NCBI RefSeq assembly: GCF_024733015.1
Contig: NZ_JANKJG010000003.1
Span: forward strand, 239,156 to 303,155
Length of the DNA: 64,000 bases
Direction: 5' to 3'
Origin: Pseudosulfitobacter koreensis
GTDB lineage: Bacteria > Pseudomonadota > Alphaproteobacteria > Rhodobacterales > Rhodobacteraceae
Below are positions 1-8,425 of the stretch, in pieces (the stretch's first letter is position 1; each line of letters begins with the position of its first letter). Both the position numbers and the translations under genes were made by a program. Below the pieces are notes generated by a model. The model saw only the letters and a program-made list of their open reading frames with translations, was not told the DNA's origin and made no database searches.

Positions 1-276
1 CTGCTGGGCGATCTGGTAGGTGCTGGCCAGCTGGGTGTGCTGCTGGTCGCCCATGTCGTACATGTCCAGAAGCTGGCGGATCTCTTCGAGGCTGAAGCCA
101 AAGCGCTTGCCGCGCAGGATCAGCTTGAGCCGGGCGCGGTCGCGTTTGGTGAACAGCCGCTTCTGGCCTTCGCGGATCGGGAACAGCAGTTCCTTGGCTT
201 CGTAGAACCGCAGCGTGCGTGGGGTCACCTCGTAGGTGTCGCACATCTCGCGGATTGTCAGTGTCGTGTGGTCCAT
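1..276 (-). CDS. MerR-family transcriptional regulator (N-terminal part, runs off the window)
   Basis: The reverse strand reads open from an ATG at 276 to the left edge, giving the first 92 residues. The N-terminus is a MerR winged helix-turn-helix with TPRTLRFYE at residues 18-26, followed by a basic stretch and the FSLEEIRQLLDMY helix that leads into the dimerisation coil. It is a close paralog of the MerR gene at 486-881. In this lineage such pairs sit beside acyl-CoA dehydrogenase or branched-chain catabolism genes, so a LiuR-like role is possible, but the ligand cannot be read from the sequence. The C-terminus lies outside the window. Confidence 0.85.
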   Translation of the reverse strand, partial: MDHTTLTIREMCDTYEVTPRTLRFYEAKELLFPIREGQKRLFTKRDRARLKLILRGKRFGFSLEEIRQLLDMYDMGDQQHTQLASTYQIAQQ

Positions 277-352
277 AACATCATCTCGCATCAGGTTTGC
301 CTGTCGATTCTAGGTGGCAGATGGGTGAATTGACTGCCTCATACAACAGCAG

Positions 353-417
353 TTGACGTTAACGTAAGCTGGACGTCGCGTCACAATTTTACCTTACGCA
401 GATTGAATTAACGTCAA
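353..417. promoter_or_regulatory. LiuR-like palindromic operator pair upstream of the MerR gene
   Basis: Positions 353-368 read TTGACGTTAACGTAAG, an almost perfect palindrome. A second, imperfect copy, TTGAATTAACGTCAA, lies at 403-417. The first closely resembles the TTTACGTAAACGTAAA-type operators known for LiuR MerR-family regulators of branched-chain amino acid and acyl-CoA catabolism. Both lie in the gap between the two MerR genes, upstream of the leftmost one, so autoregulation or control of an operon to the left is likely. Regulator assignment is inference. Confidence 0.6.
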
Positions 418-485
418 CCTGTTGTTGTGCCGGAAAAATTCCCGTCACAGATGAAATCGCTGATTTTTAGGTGTATTGGACGCGT

Positions 486-881
486 TCAGGCGTCTTTTGC
501 CTGAGTGGCGGGGCGGCCCAGCTCATCGCCGATCTCGCGGCGCAGTTGCTTCAGCTCGGTCAGGGCATCGTCGAGTTGCGCGCGCTGTTCGGTCAGTTCC
601 TTGATCTGCCCGTCGGCCATGTCGATCCACCTGTTCCACTGCGCGTGGGTGCCCTCGCGCTCGTAGATCAGCAGCCATTGGCGGATGTCTTCCAGCTGGA
701 AGCCGAACTTGCGCCCCTTCAGAATCAGCTTCATCCGGGCGCGCTCGCGGGGCCCGTAATAGCGTGCGCGGCCCTCGCGGTCGGGTTGCAGAAGTTCGAT
801 GTATTCGTAATACCGCAACGTGCGCGGCGTCACGTCGAAGGCGGCGCACATCTCTTTGAATGTCAGACGGTCGTCACTCAT
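486..881 (-). CDS. MerR-family transcriptional regulator
   Basis: 131 residues from ATG 881. A longer reading starting at 1043 is possible, but GAGGAAG lies just upstream of 881 and the MerR fold begins immediately. The winged HTH has TPRTLRYYE at residues 18-26. A GRKFGFQLEDIRQWL hinge follows, then a coiled-coil helix (about residues 85-125) that should mediate dimerisation. There is no cysteine metal-binding loop of the MerR, CueR or SoxR type, so an organic or acyl-CoA ligand is more likely than a metal. It parallels the regulator at 1-276 and is transcribed in the same direction. Confidence 0.88.
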   Translation of the reverse strand: MSDDRLTFKEMCAAFDVTPRTLRYYEYIELLQPDREGRARYYGPRERARMKLILKGRKFGFQLEDIRQWLLIYEREGTHAQWNRWIDMADGQIKELTEQRAQLDDALTELKQLRREIGDELGRPATQAKDA

Positions 882-1011
882 GGGGGCTCTTCCTCGCGCG
901 TCGGAGTGCAAATTAAGGCGGGGTGCCGAGAAGCGCAAGCGGGCTCTCTTGTGGTTTGACGCGCAGGGCGTGCTGACCTTATGAAGTCGTGAAGATAGCG
1001 GAGAGCAGACG

Positions 1012-1431
1012 ATGGACAAGGTCAATATCGCACGGCAATTCATTCAGGCGATACCGCATGCGCGTGATCTGGGTCTGGAACTGATCACATTGGAAGACGG
1101 CGTTTCGGTGATTTCGATGCCCTATGACGAGAAGCTGGTTGGCAACCCCGCAACCGGGGTGATCCACGGCGGGGCGGTGTCGGCGCTGATGGACACCTGC
1201 AGCGGGGCTGCGGTGATGTGCCACCCGACGGGGCCTGCGGGGACCGCCACGATTGATCTGCGGATAGACTACATGCGGTCGGCCAAGCCCGGCGACACGA
1301 TCACGGCAACCGCCACCTGCTATCACATGACGCGCTCTGTTGCTTTTGTGAGGGTCACCGCCGTCGACAGCGATACCGACAATCCGGTGGCCACGGCCAC
1401 GGGTGCGTTCACTGTGGAGGGCGGGCAATGA
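1012..1431 (+). CDS. PaaI-family hotdog thioesterase
   Basis: 139 residues with the hotdog-fold thioesterase pattern GVIHGGAVSALMD at residues 49-61, where HGG and the later Asp form the acyl-CoA site of the PaaI/YbgC group. It should hydrolyse an acyl-CoA or aryl-CoA thioester in the cytoplasm; the substrate is not readable. Its stop overlaps the next start by four bases (ATGA), so it is translationally coupled to a second PaaI-like thioesterase and then a MATE exporter. Confidence 0.87.
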   Translation: MDKVNIARQFIQAIPHARDLGLELITLEDGVSVISMPYDEKLVGNPATGVIHGGAVSALMDTCSGAAVMCHPTGPAGTATIDLRIDYMRSAKPGDTITATATCYHMTRSVAFVRVTAVDSDTDNPVATATGAFTVEGGQ

Positions 1432-1952
1432 AACAACAAAAACGCAAGCGTGGGTCGGTTCAGGAAGAACAGGCCCTGCGCCACCGCTGGGATGTGTCGC
1501 TGAACGCACTGGCCACCAGCGTGCCCTATATCGCCTACCTTGGCATTGATTTCGACCGGCGCGGCGACGAGCTGACCGCGATCCTGCCGTTTCAGGAAAA
1601 GCTGATCGGCAACCCGTTCCTGCCCGCGATCCACGGCGGCGTGACGGCTGCGTTTCTCGAGGTGACGGCGGTGATGACCCTGTCGCGGCACTATCTGTGG
1701 GAACGTCTGGAAAGCGGCGAGCTGGATCTGGACCGGCTGGACCAGGGCGAGGTGCCGCGCCTGCCCAAGACCATCGACTTTACCGTGGATTACCTGCGGT
1801 CCGGCCTGCCGCGCGATGCCTATGCGCGGGCGCGGATCAGCCGGGCGGGGCGGCGCTATGCCTCGGTCCATGTCGAGGCATGGCAGGACGATCACACGCG
1901 CCTGTTCGCGCAGGCAACGGGCCATTTCCTGATGCCGCAAAAGCGTGACTGA
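1428..1952 (+). CDS. PaaI-family hotdog thioesterase, second copy
   Basis: 174 residues. The HGG motif is at residues 69-71 in an AIHGGVTAAFLE context, preceded by a basic N-terminal tail (KQQKRKRG). The fold matches the upstream 139-residue thioesterase but it carries an extra insert of about 20 residues around the central helix. Two adjacent different hotdog proteins suggest either a heteromer or two substrate specificities. The start overlaps the previous gene (ATGA) and the end overlaps the MATE gene by eight bases, so all three look like one operon. Confidence 0.85.
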   Translation: MKQQKRKRGSVQEEQALRHRWDVSLNALATSVPYIAYLGIDFDRRGDELTAILPFQEKLIGNPFLPAIHGGVTAAFLEVTAVMTLSRHYLWERLESGELDLDRLDQGEVPRLPKTIDFTVDYLRSGLPRDAYARARISRAGRRYASVHVEAWQDDHTRLFAQATGHFLMPQKRD

Positions 1953-3291
1953 AACCGGCCCGCACGCGCCCGTATCTGCTGTGCCGCAGGCACCGATCAC
2001 GCACCGGCGCGTGCTGGCGGTGGCCCTGCCCATCGTTCTGAGCAATGCGACCGTGCCGATCCTGGGCGCGGTCGATGTGGGGGTGGTCGGGCAATTGGGC
2101 GAAGCGGCCCCGATCGGTGCGGTGGCATTGGGCGCGATCATCCTGACTACGATCTATTGGATTTTCGGATTTCTGCGCATGGGCACCGTGGGCCTTGTCG
2201 GTCAAGCCGAAGGGGCAGGTGACAGCGCCGAGGTCTCGGCCCTGCTGACCCGCGCGCTGCTGATCGCGGGCGGTGGCGGTCTGGCGCTGATCGTGCTGCA
2301 ACCGCTGCTGTTCTGGGGCGCCTTCGCGCTGTCCCCGGCGTCGGATGAGGTCGAGGGGCTGACCCGGACCTATCTGACCATCCGCATCTGGTCCGCGCCC
2401 TTTGCCATCGCGGTCTTTGCCCTGACCGGCTGGCTGGTGGCGATGGAGCGGACCGCGGGCGTGTTCTGGATGCAGTTGGTGATGAACGGCACCAACATCC
2501 TGCTGGACCTGTGGTTCGTGCTGGGGCTGGACTGGGGCGTGGGCGGTGTGGCCTTTGCCACGGTGATCGCGGAGACGATTGGCGCGGGCATGGGGCTGTA
2601 CCTGTGCCGTGACGCATTCTCGCGGCCCGACTGGCGCGACTGGACGCGGGTGTTCGACCGGGCGGCGCTGATCCGCATGGCGCTGATCAACACCGATATC
2701 CTGATCCGCTCGGCGCTGCTGATGGCGATTTTTACGTCCTTTGTGTTCATGGGCGCAGGATTTGGCGATGTGACCTTGGCGGCGAACGAGGTGCTGGTGC
2801 AGTTCATGTACGTGACAGCACATGCGATGGATGGTTTCGCCTTTGCCGCCGAGACGCTGATCGCGCGGGCTTATGGTCGCCACGCGCCCGACCGTGTCAG
2901 GCGCTCGGCGCTGCTGACGTCATTTTGGGGGGCGGGGGCCGGTGTGCTGCTGGCGCTGGCCTTCGCGCTGGCGGGTCCCTGGCTGATCGACGTGATGGCC
3001 AAGGATGAAGCCGTGCGCGCGGTGGCGCGGACCTATCTGCCGTGGATGGTGGCGGCGCCCGTGGTGGGCTGTGCCGCGTGGATGCTGGACGGGATATTTA
3101 TCGGGGCCACGCGCGGTGCGGACATGCGCAACATGATGCTGGTGAGCTTTGCGGTCTACGTGGCCGTCGCCGTGGTCGCGGTGCCGCTGATGGGCAACCA
3201 CGGGCTGTGGTTTTCGCTGCTGGTCAGCTTCGCCGCGCGCGGTGTGACGCTGGGCATCCGGTATCCGGCGCTGGAGCGTGGGGCGGCCTGA
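1945..3291 (+). CDS. MATE-family (DinF-like) efflux transporter
   Basis: 448 residues, very hydrophobic, with about twelve membrane segments and the internal two-fold layout of MATE proteins. The N-terminal half has ALPIVLSNATVPILGAVD and GFLRMGTVGLVGQAEG, typical of the DinF branch. It should exchange Na+ or H+ for an organic cation or other toxic compound at the inner membrane. The GTG start at 1945 lies inside the upstream thioesterase gene, implying coupling. The ligand is unknown. Confidence 0.9.
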   Translation: MTETGPHAPVSAVPQAPITHRRVLAVALPIVLSNATVPILGAVDVGVVGQLGEAAPIGAVALGAIILTTIYWIFGFLRMGTVGLVGQAEGAGDSAEVSALLTRALLIAGGGGLALIVLQPLLFWGAFALSPASDEVEGLTRTYLTIRIWSAPFAIAVFALTGWLVAMERTAGVFWMQLVMNGTNILLDLWFVLGLDWGVGGVAFATVIAETIGAGMGLYLCRDAFSRPDWRDWTRVFDRAALIRMALINTDILIRSALLMAIFTSFVFMGAGFGDVTLAANEVLVQFMYVTAHAMDGFAFAAETLIARAYGRHAPDRVRRSALLTSFWGAGAGVLLALAFALAGPWLIDVMAKDEAVRAVARTYLPWMVAAPVVGCAAWMLDGIFIGATRGADMRNMMLVSFAVYVAVAVVAVPLMGNHGLWFSLLVSFAARGVTLGIRYPALERGAA

Positions 3292-3311
3292 GGGATCGGG
3301 GGCCAGCCCCC

Positions 3312-3330
3312 AAAGGCCTGCGGCCTTTTC
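3312..3330 (+). terminator. Hairpin with short T run after the MATE gene
   Basis: AAAGGCC at 3312-3318 pairs with GGCCTTT at 3322-3328 around a 3-base loop and is followed by T and then C residues. It lies about 20 bases after the MATE stop and just before a conserved post-gene repeat. It may work in both directions, because pyrD ends convergently at 3364. Confidence 0.5.
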
Positions 3331-3357
3331 CCCCGGGATATTTGGGGCCAAAAGAAA
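3331..3357 (+). repeat. Post-gene repeat, family 1 (copy A)
   Basis: Contains CCCCGGGATATTTGGGG followed directly by CCAAAAGAAA. Near-identical copies occur at 23543-23569 (reverse), 32315-32342 (reverse) and 36604-36630, with a partial copy at 11901-11923. All are in gaps just after genes. The inner TTTGGGGCCAAA is itself palindromic. Function is unknown. Confidence 0.75.
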
Positions 3358-3363
3358 TCGGCG

Positions 3364-4407
3364 TCAGAGCCAGTCTTTGGTGTTGGTGCCCACCGCTTCG
3401 GCGACCGAGCTGAAGCCGTCCTGTTGCAGCAGCACATCCAGCCCTTTCGCGATGCGCGCGGCGAGGCTGAGGCCGCCGTAGACGAGGCCGGTATAGAGTT
3501 GTACCGCCGATGCGCCCGCGCGGATCTTGGCGTAGGCGTCGCGGGCCGAGCCGATGCCGCCGACGCCGATCAGCGGGATGTCGGTCAGGCTGTGCAGACG
3601 GGCCAGCGTGCGGGTGGATTTCTCGAAGAGCGGCGCGCCGGACAGTCCGCCTGCCTCGCCCGCATAACCGCTGCGCAATCCTGCGCGGTCGAGCGTGGTG
3701 TTGGTGGCGATGATCGCCGCGATGCGGGCGTCCTGGGCGACCTTGGCGATGTCGGCGAGATCCTGATCGGTGAGGTCCGGCGCGATCTTGAGGAACACAG
3801 GCACGTCGCCGCGCACTTTCATGACGCCATCGAGCAGGGCAGCCAGCGCCATCGGCCCTTGCAGGTCGCGCAGCTTTTCGGTGTTGGGCGACGAGACGTT
3901 GACGGTCGCGAAGTCGATGTGGTTTCTCGCAGACTGCAGCACGCGGGCGAAATCCTCGGCGCGGTTGGCGCTGTCCTTGTTGGCACCGAGGTTCAGGCCT
4001 ACGGGGATCGTCCGCTGCGCGCGGGCCAGACGTGCGACGATGGCCACGGCCCCGTCGTTGTTGAACCCGAAGCGGTTGATCGCGGCGCTGTCCTCGGTCA
4101 ACCGGAACAGACGCGGTTTGGCGTTGCCGGGCTGGGGCAGGGGCGTCGCGGCCCCGACCTCGATAAAGCCGAAGCCCGCGCGCGTCAGTGGGCGGATGGC
4201 GGTCGCGTTCTTGTCGAAGCCCGCCGCCAGACCGACCGGGTTGGGCAGCGTCAGCCCCGCGATATGCGTGGTCAGACGGGGAGAGGACACGGGACCGGGC
4301 AGGGCCGCGAAGGGCGTGTGCAAGGCGCGCAGCGCGAGCCCATGCGCCCGTTCCGGATCGACCCGGCGCAGGGCGGCAAGGCCCAGTTTCTCGATCCCGC
4401 GTTTCAT
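3364..4407 (-). CDS. pyrD: Dihydroorotate dehydrogenase, class 2 (quinone-dependent)
   Basis: 347 residues. Oxidises dihydroorotate to orotate in pyrimidine synthesis, passing electrons to membrane quinone. FMN and substrate signatures are clear: [35 protein letters not shown] (with the class 2 catalytic Ser) and [12 protein letters not shown]. The N-terminal helix before the barrel is the membrane-contact segment expected for class 2. The ATG at 4407 shares ATGA with the stop of the upstream DUF1330 gene, which rules out a 53-residue N-terminal extension that would lie within that gene. Third gene of a DUF952-DUF1330-pyrD operon. Confidence 0.96.
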   Translation of the reverse strand: MKRGIEKLGLAALRRVDPERAHGLALRALHTPFAALPGPVSSPRLTTHIAGLTLPNPVGLAAGFDKNATAIRPLTRAGFGFIEVGAATPLPQPGNAKPRLFRLTEDSAAINRFGFNNDGAVAIVARLARAQRTIPVGLNLGANKDSANRAEDFARVLQSARNHIDFATVNVSSPNTEKLRDLQGPMALAALLDGVMKVRGDVPVFLKIAPDLTDQDLADIAKVAQDARIAAIIATNTTLDRAGLRSGYAGEAGGLSGAPLFEKSTRTLARLHSLTDIPLIGVGGIGSARDAYAKIRAGASAVQLYTGLVYGGLSLAARIAKGLDVLLQQDGFSSVAEAVGTNTKDWL

Positions 4408-4850
4408 CCGAAGGTCGCGCCGCCCTTGGCGGGCGACGTGCGGATCAGGCGCGAGGTCAGGACCGCCGCCTGACGGTGGATCACGGCCTTTTTGTAATCG
4501 GGGTCGGTGACCATCGCGAGGAACGCCTTGGCGTCGGGGTAGCGCGCAATAAAGCAGGCATCCCAAACCTCATCCGCAGGGCCGATCAGCGTGGTCTGGA
4601 ACTTGCCGCGCCACAGGATGCTGCCGCCCAGTCGTGCAACCACGGGGCCCGACTCGCGCCCGTAGTTGGCGTAGGCTTCTGCGCCGCTGAGGCCCTTGTC
4701 TGCGAGCGCGTGGTCGTCCGGATAGGCAGCGTGTTCGCGAAAGCGCACGAGGTTGAGCATTTCGATCGGATGATCGCGGGGCAGGTCCTTGAACGCGTCG
4801 AACTGTGCGCGTTCGGGGTCGATGTATCTGTGGGTCTTTTGGTCGGTCAT
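4404..4850 (-). CDS. DUF1330-family protein (dimeric alpha/beta barrel)
   Basis: 148 residues resembling DUF1330 proteins, small ferredoxin-like-fold dimers. The middle holds [15 protein letters not shown], then [17 protein letters not shown], and the end has the [17 protein letters not shown] pattern usual in this family. No catalytic role is established for the family. It overlaps the DUF952 gene upstream and pyrD downstream by four bases each (ATGA), so it is tightly coupled to pyrimidine synthesis. That coupling may only reflect operon packing. Confidence 0.8.
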   Translation of the reverse strand: MTDQKTHRYIDPERAQFDAFKDLPRDHPIEMLNLVRFREHAAYPDDHALADKGLSGAEAYANYGRESGPVVARLGGSILWRGKFQTTLIGPADEVWDACFIARYPDAKAFLAMVTDPDYKKAVIHRQAAVLTSRLIRTSPAKGGATFG

Positions 4851-5185
4851 AGAACACCTGCGGGGAATTGATGGACGCCGTCTTGCAGGGGCAGGGGTTG
4901 CGCCCAGGCCACGTCGTCCAGTTTCAGGGGGCGGTAGAGATGCGGAAAGAGCGCGCCACCGCGCGACGGCTCCCACACCAGCTTGTCGCCCAGAGCGTCG
5001 GCCTCGAGCCCCAGCAGCCACAGATCGTCTTCGTCTGCGAAATGCTTGGCCGCGGTTTCGGCAGCCTGTTCGGGCGTGGAGAAGTGCAGATAGCCATCGG
5101 CGATGTCGATTGGCGCGCCCAGGGTCTCGCCCTGATTGCGCAGCTCTTGCCATTCATCGTCACGGAATATTTTCAGGATCAGCAT
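4847..5185 (-). CDS. DUF952-family protein
   Basis: 112 residues from the ATG at 5185. A longer reading to 5263 starts from sequence with no family match. The protein follows the DUF952 layout: ILKIFRDDEW at the N-terminus, GYLHFSTPEQAAETAAKHF in the middle and LFPHLYRPL near the end. DUF952 proteins are small, structurally related to ADP-ribosyl or RNA 2'-phosphotransferase folds, and of unknown function. First gene of the operon leading to pyrD and divergent from the 5'-nucleotidase. Confidence 0.82.
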   Translation of the reverse strand: MLILKIFRDDEWQELRNQGETLGAPIDIADGYLHFSTPEQAAETAAKHFADEDDLWLLGLEADALGDKLVWEPSRGGALFPHLYRPLKLDDVAWAQPLPLQDGVHQFPAGVL

Positions 5186-5334
5186 GGTGCACTGATGCCG
5201 TGCGCCCAAGCCATGGTCAAGCGGGCACGGCTGCCTGTACGTCATTCCGCCGTTCCGTAACATCGGTTTTGACTCTTATTCAGCGCAGCGCCAGAGTGTT
5301 TTCAATACCAACACAACCTACAGGGGGACCAGAC

Positions 5335-6894
5335 ATGCTTATGCGTCTGACACAGACTGTGGCGGCCATCGCGCTGACCGCAGGGACGGCCTCGGCGGAT
5401 TATGCGCTGACTATTCTGCACACGAACGATTTCCATGCGCGCTTCGAGCCGATCAGCAAGTACGACAGCGGCTGCAGCGCCGAGGACAATGCGGCCGGTG
5501 AATGCTTTGGCGGCACCGCGCGGCTGGTGAACGCGATCAAGGACGCCAAGGCGCGGTCGGACAATTCCATCCTCGTCGATGGCGGCGACCAGTTCCAGGG
5601 CACGCTGTTCTATACCTATTACAAGGGCAAGCTTGCCGCCGAGATGATGAACAAGCTGGGCTATGACGCGATGACCGTGGGCAACCACGAATTCGACGAT
5701 GGCCCCGAAGTGCTGGCCGGGTTCATCGACGCGGTCGAGTTTCCGATCCTGATGTCGAACGCCGATGTCTCGGGCGAGCCGCTGTTGGCTGACAAGCTGG
5801 CGAAATCGGTCGTGATCGAACGCAATGGCGAACAGATCGGTCTGATCGGTCTGACGCCCCAGGACACGGATGAGCTGGCGAGCCCCGGTCCCAACGTGAC
5901 CTTTTCCGATCCGGCGGAGGCCGTTCAGGGCGAGGTCGACAAGCTGACCGCAGAGGGTGTGAACAAGATCATCGTGCTGTCGCACTCGGGCTACGGCGTA
6001 GATCAGCGCGTGGCTGAGAACACGACGGGCGTCGATGTGATCGTCGGCGGTCACTCGAACACGCTGCTGAGCAACACCGCTGAAGGTGCCGAAGGGCCCT
6101 ATCCCACGATGGTGGGCGCGACCGCGATCGTGCAGGCCTATGCCTATGGCAAGTTTCTGGGCGAGCTGAATGTCACCTTTGATGACGAAGGCAACGTGAT
6201 CGAAGCCAAGGGCGAGCCGCTGCTGATGGACGCCACGGTCGCCGAGGACGAAGCGACGGTCGCACGCATCGCCGAAGCCGCCAAGCCGCTGGACGAGATC
6301 CGCAACCGTGTCGTGGCCGAAGCGTCGGCACCCATTGGCGGCGACCGCGAAGCCTGCCGTGCGATGGAATGCTCGATGGGCTCGCTGATTGCAGATGCGA
6401 TGCTGGCGCGGGTCAAAGATCAGGGCATCGAGATCGCGATCCAGAACGGCGGCGGCATCCGTGCGTCGATCGACGAGGGCCCGATCACCATGGGCGAAGT
6501 GCTGACCGTGCTGCCGTTCCAGAACACGCTGTCGACCTTCCAGGTGACGGGCGCCACGGTCGTCGAGGCGCTGGAAAACGGTGTCAGTCAGATCGAAGAG
6601 GGCGCGGGCCGCTTTGCGCAGGTCGCGGGACTGACCTATGCGTTCGATGCGTCCAAGCCGGTGGGCGAGCGGGTGTCCGACGTGATGGTCGGCGGCGCGC
6701 CGATTGATCCCGACAAGACCTATGGCGTGGTGTCCAACAACTATGTCCGCAACGGCGGCGACGGCTACAAGATGTTTGTCGATGCGCAAAACGCCTATGA
6801 CTTCGGGCCTGATGTTGCGGATGTGACGGCGGAATATCTGGCGGCTCAGGGGCCGTTCACGCCGGTCACGGACGGGCGTATCACCGTGAAGTAA
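5335..6894 (+). CDS. Secreted bifunctional metallophosphoesterase / 5'-nucleotidase
   Basis: 519 residues. A signal peptide (about residues 1-21, ending TASA) sends it to the periplasm. The N-terminal dinuclear-metal domain has D32-F-H34, GDQFQG at 84-89, GNHEFDDG at 116-123 and a GGHSN motif. The C-terminal substrate domain has IQNGGGIRASI and YVRNGGDGYKMF, which stack the nucleobase. It should dephosphorylate external nucleotides for phosphate and nucleoside uptake. A GGGGGA ribosome site precedes ATG 5335; a second ATG at 5341 is less well spaced. It stands alone, with a terminator after it. Confidence 0.95.
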   Translation: MLMRLTQTVAAIALTAGTASADYALTILHTNDFHARFEPISKYDSGCSAEDNAAGECFGGTARLVNAIKDAKARSDNSILVDGGDQFQGTLFYTYYKGKLAAEMMNKLGYDAMTVGNHEFDDGPEVLAGFIDAVEFPILMSNADVSGEPLLADKLAKSVVIERNGEQIGLIGLTPQDTDELASPGPNVTFSDPAEAVQGEVDKLTAEGVNKIIVLSHSGYGVDQRVAENTTGVDVIVGGHSNTLLSNTAEGAEGPYPTMVGATAIVQAYAYGKFLGELNVTFDDEGNVIEAKGEPLLMDATVAEDEATVARIAEAAKPLDEIRNRVVAEASAPIGGDREACRAMECSMGSLIADAMLARVKDQGIEIAIQNGGGIRASIDEGPITMGEVLTVLPFQNTLSTFQVTGATVVEALENGVSQIEEGAGRFAQVAGLTYAFDASKPVGERVSDVMVGGAPIDPDKTYGVVSNNYVRNGGDGYKMFVDAQNAYDFGPDVADVTAEYLAAQGPFTPVTDGRITVK

Positions 6895-6920
6895 CGGTCT
6901 GCCAATACATTGCCACTCAG

Positions 6921-6953
6921 GGGCGCGCGGGCATTGCCTTGCGCGCCCTTTTT
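6921..6953 (+). terminator. Rho-independent terminator of the 5'-nucleotidase gene
   Basis: GGGCGCGC (6921-6928) pairs perfectly with GCGCGCCC (6941-6948), and five T follow at once. It sits 27 bases after the stop codon. Confidence 0.85.
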
Positions 6954-6964
6954 CATGTGTCGCT

Positions 6965-8233
6965 TCAGTTGGCGGCGGCGGTTTCCGCTTCGGCCTGAAC
7001 CTCGGCCTCGGATGCGCCAAGGGCTGCGGTCTGGGGCGTGCTGCCACGCCCCCCCGGTGCCACCTGAAACGCGGTCTTGTCGGCCTCGTCCACCGCCACG
7101 CGCCGCGAGATCCGCCAGAGCGTGTAGACGATGACCAGCACATGCGCGCCTGCCGTCACGATGAACAGCGCCCGGTCCGCGAAAGCGTACATCGCCCAGC
7201 CCGCGACCAAGGGACCGATGATGCCGCCGCCGCCGTAAAGCAGCAGCAGACCGCCCGAGATCTGGATCGACGTGCCGGGGGTCGCGTGGTCGTTGGCGTG
7301 TGCCACGATCACCGGGTACATCGCAAAGATCGACCCGCCGAGGATCGCGGCCAAAATGAAGTTGGGGATGCGCCCCTGCGGTGCGATGGTGATGAACAGG
7401 ATGTCGGCGATCAGTGCTGCAAGGGCGATCCCCACCAGCACCTTGCGCCGGTCCATCCGGTCGCTGAGGATGCCCACGGGGATCTGCGCCAGCGCGCCGG
7501 CCAGGATCGGCAGCGAGGTAAAGAAGGCGACCGCGGCCAGCACCAGCCCGGTGCGTTCCGCATAGACCGGAGCCAGCGCGCCGAAGGCCGAGTTGCTGAC
7601 ACCGACCCAGAAGACCGCAAACACAGCCACCGGCGAATTGCGCCAGAGCGTGCGCAGGTCAAGCTTGGCTGCGACCAGCGGTGCGGGGTTCGAACTGGAC
7701 GACAGCGCCGTGGGCACCAGCGCGAGGCAGTAGAATATCGCCCCCACCGCAAAGAACAGAAAGCCCGAGGTGTCGCCCAGCGTCAGCGTCATCTGCCCCG
7801 CAGTCACGGCTCCCAGATTGACCATCGTGTAAACGCCGAAGATGCGACCGCGCTGGTCGGGGGCGGCCTGATCGCTCAGCCAGCTTTCGACGATCATCGC
7901 CGCACCGGCAAAGCAGAACCCGCAGACGCCGCGCAGGATGATCCATGTCCAGGGCGTCACCATGATCGCAGAGCCCAGCATCGACACCGCCGCAATCGCC
8001 GCCATCGCGCCGAAGGCCCGCACATGGCCCACGTTCGCCACCAGTCGCGGCGTCTGCACGCAGCCCGCCATGTAGCCCACGGCCCAGCCGGTGCCGAGCA
8101 GACCGAGAGAGAAGGCCGAGAACCCTTCGGCACTGCCGCGCACCGGCAGGATCAGCCCGTTGATCCCCCCCGCGAACAGCAGAAAGGAAGAGCCGAGCAG
8201 CAGGGCAAAGACAGGCAGGAAATGGCGGATCAT
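6965..8233 (-). CDS. MFS transporter (YcaD-like)
   Basis: 422 residues, about twelve membrane helices. The N-terminus (HFLPVFALLLGSSFLLFAGG), the A-loop after helix 2, and SDRMDRRKVLVG between helices 8 and 9 are MFS features. The family includes YcaD-like permeases whose substrates are mostly unknown. The C-terminal 40 residues are a soluble tail rich in Ala and Glu. The start shares ATGA with the end of a possible 36-residue upstream ORF. Confidence 0.88.
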   Translation of the reverse strand: MIRHFLPVFALLLGSSFLLFAGGINGLILPVRGSAEGFSAFSLGLLGTGWAVGYMAGCVQTPRLVANVGHVRAFGAMAAIAAVSMLGSAIMVTPWTWIILRGVCGFCFAGAAMIVESWLSDQAAPDQRGRIFGVYTMVNLGAVTAGQMTLTLGDTSGFLFFAVGAIFYCLALVPTALSSSSNPAPLVAAKLDLRTLWRNSPVAVFAVFWVGVSNSAFGALAPVYAERTGLVLAAVAFFTSLPILAGALAQIPVGILSDRMDRRKVLVGIALAALIADILFITIAPQGRIPNFILAAILGGSIFAMYPVIVAHANDHATPGTSIQISGGLLLLYGGGGIIGPLVAGWAMYAFADRALFIVTAGAHVLVIVYTLWRISRRVAVDEADKTAFQVAPGGRGSTPQTAALGASEAEVQAEAETAAAN

Positions 8234-8340
8234 GCGAACGGTTTCCAATAGGTCAGAATTGCGCGCAGTCTGCGCAGCTTTGGCCCGAGTTGCAAACCGA
8301 TCAACCGCACGCCCCAGGGGTCCATCGTGTAAAATCCCAT
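8230..8340 (-). CDS. Possible small protein coupled to the MFS gene
   Basis: A 36-residue reading (MGFYTMDPWGVRLIG at the start, basic middle, ending AILTYWKPFA) stops at a TGA that overlaps the MFS start by four bases. AGGGCG lies before its ATG. The tight coupling and absence of rare codons suggest it may be translated, perhaps as a leader. It overlaps nothing on the other strand that is certainly coding. No family was recognised, and it may be spurious. Confidence 0.3.
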   Translation of the reverse strand: MGFYTMDPWGVRLIGLQLGPKLRRLRAILTYWKPFA

Positions 8341-8425
8341 GCGCCCTGCGGGTTGCCCGAAACCTGTGCCCCTGATCTGCGCAGAGGTCTTGGTTCTGGG
8401 CATGCGATTGCCTAGGTTGCAGGTC

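Noticed and set aside
4408..4566. A 53-residue longer N-terminus for pyrD
   Set aside because: It overlaps the DUF1330 gene fully and is not like DHODH; the ATGA overlap fixes the start at 4407.
5302..7143. A 613-residue open frame on the reverse strand across the 5'-nucleotidase gene
   Set aside because: It is antisense to a clearly coding gene with conserved motifs; long false frames are expected in GC-rich DNA, and its protein is rich in Arg, His and Gly with no family.
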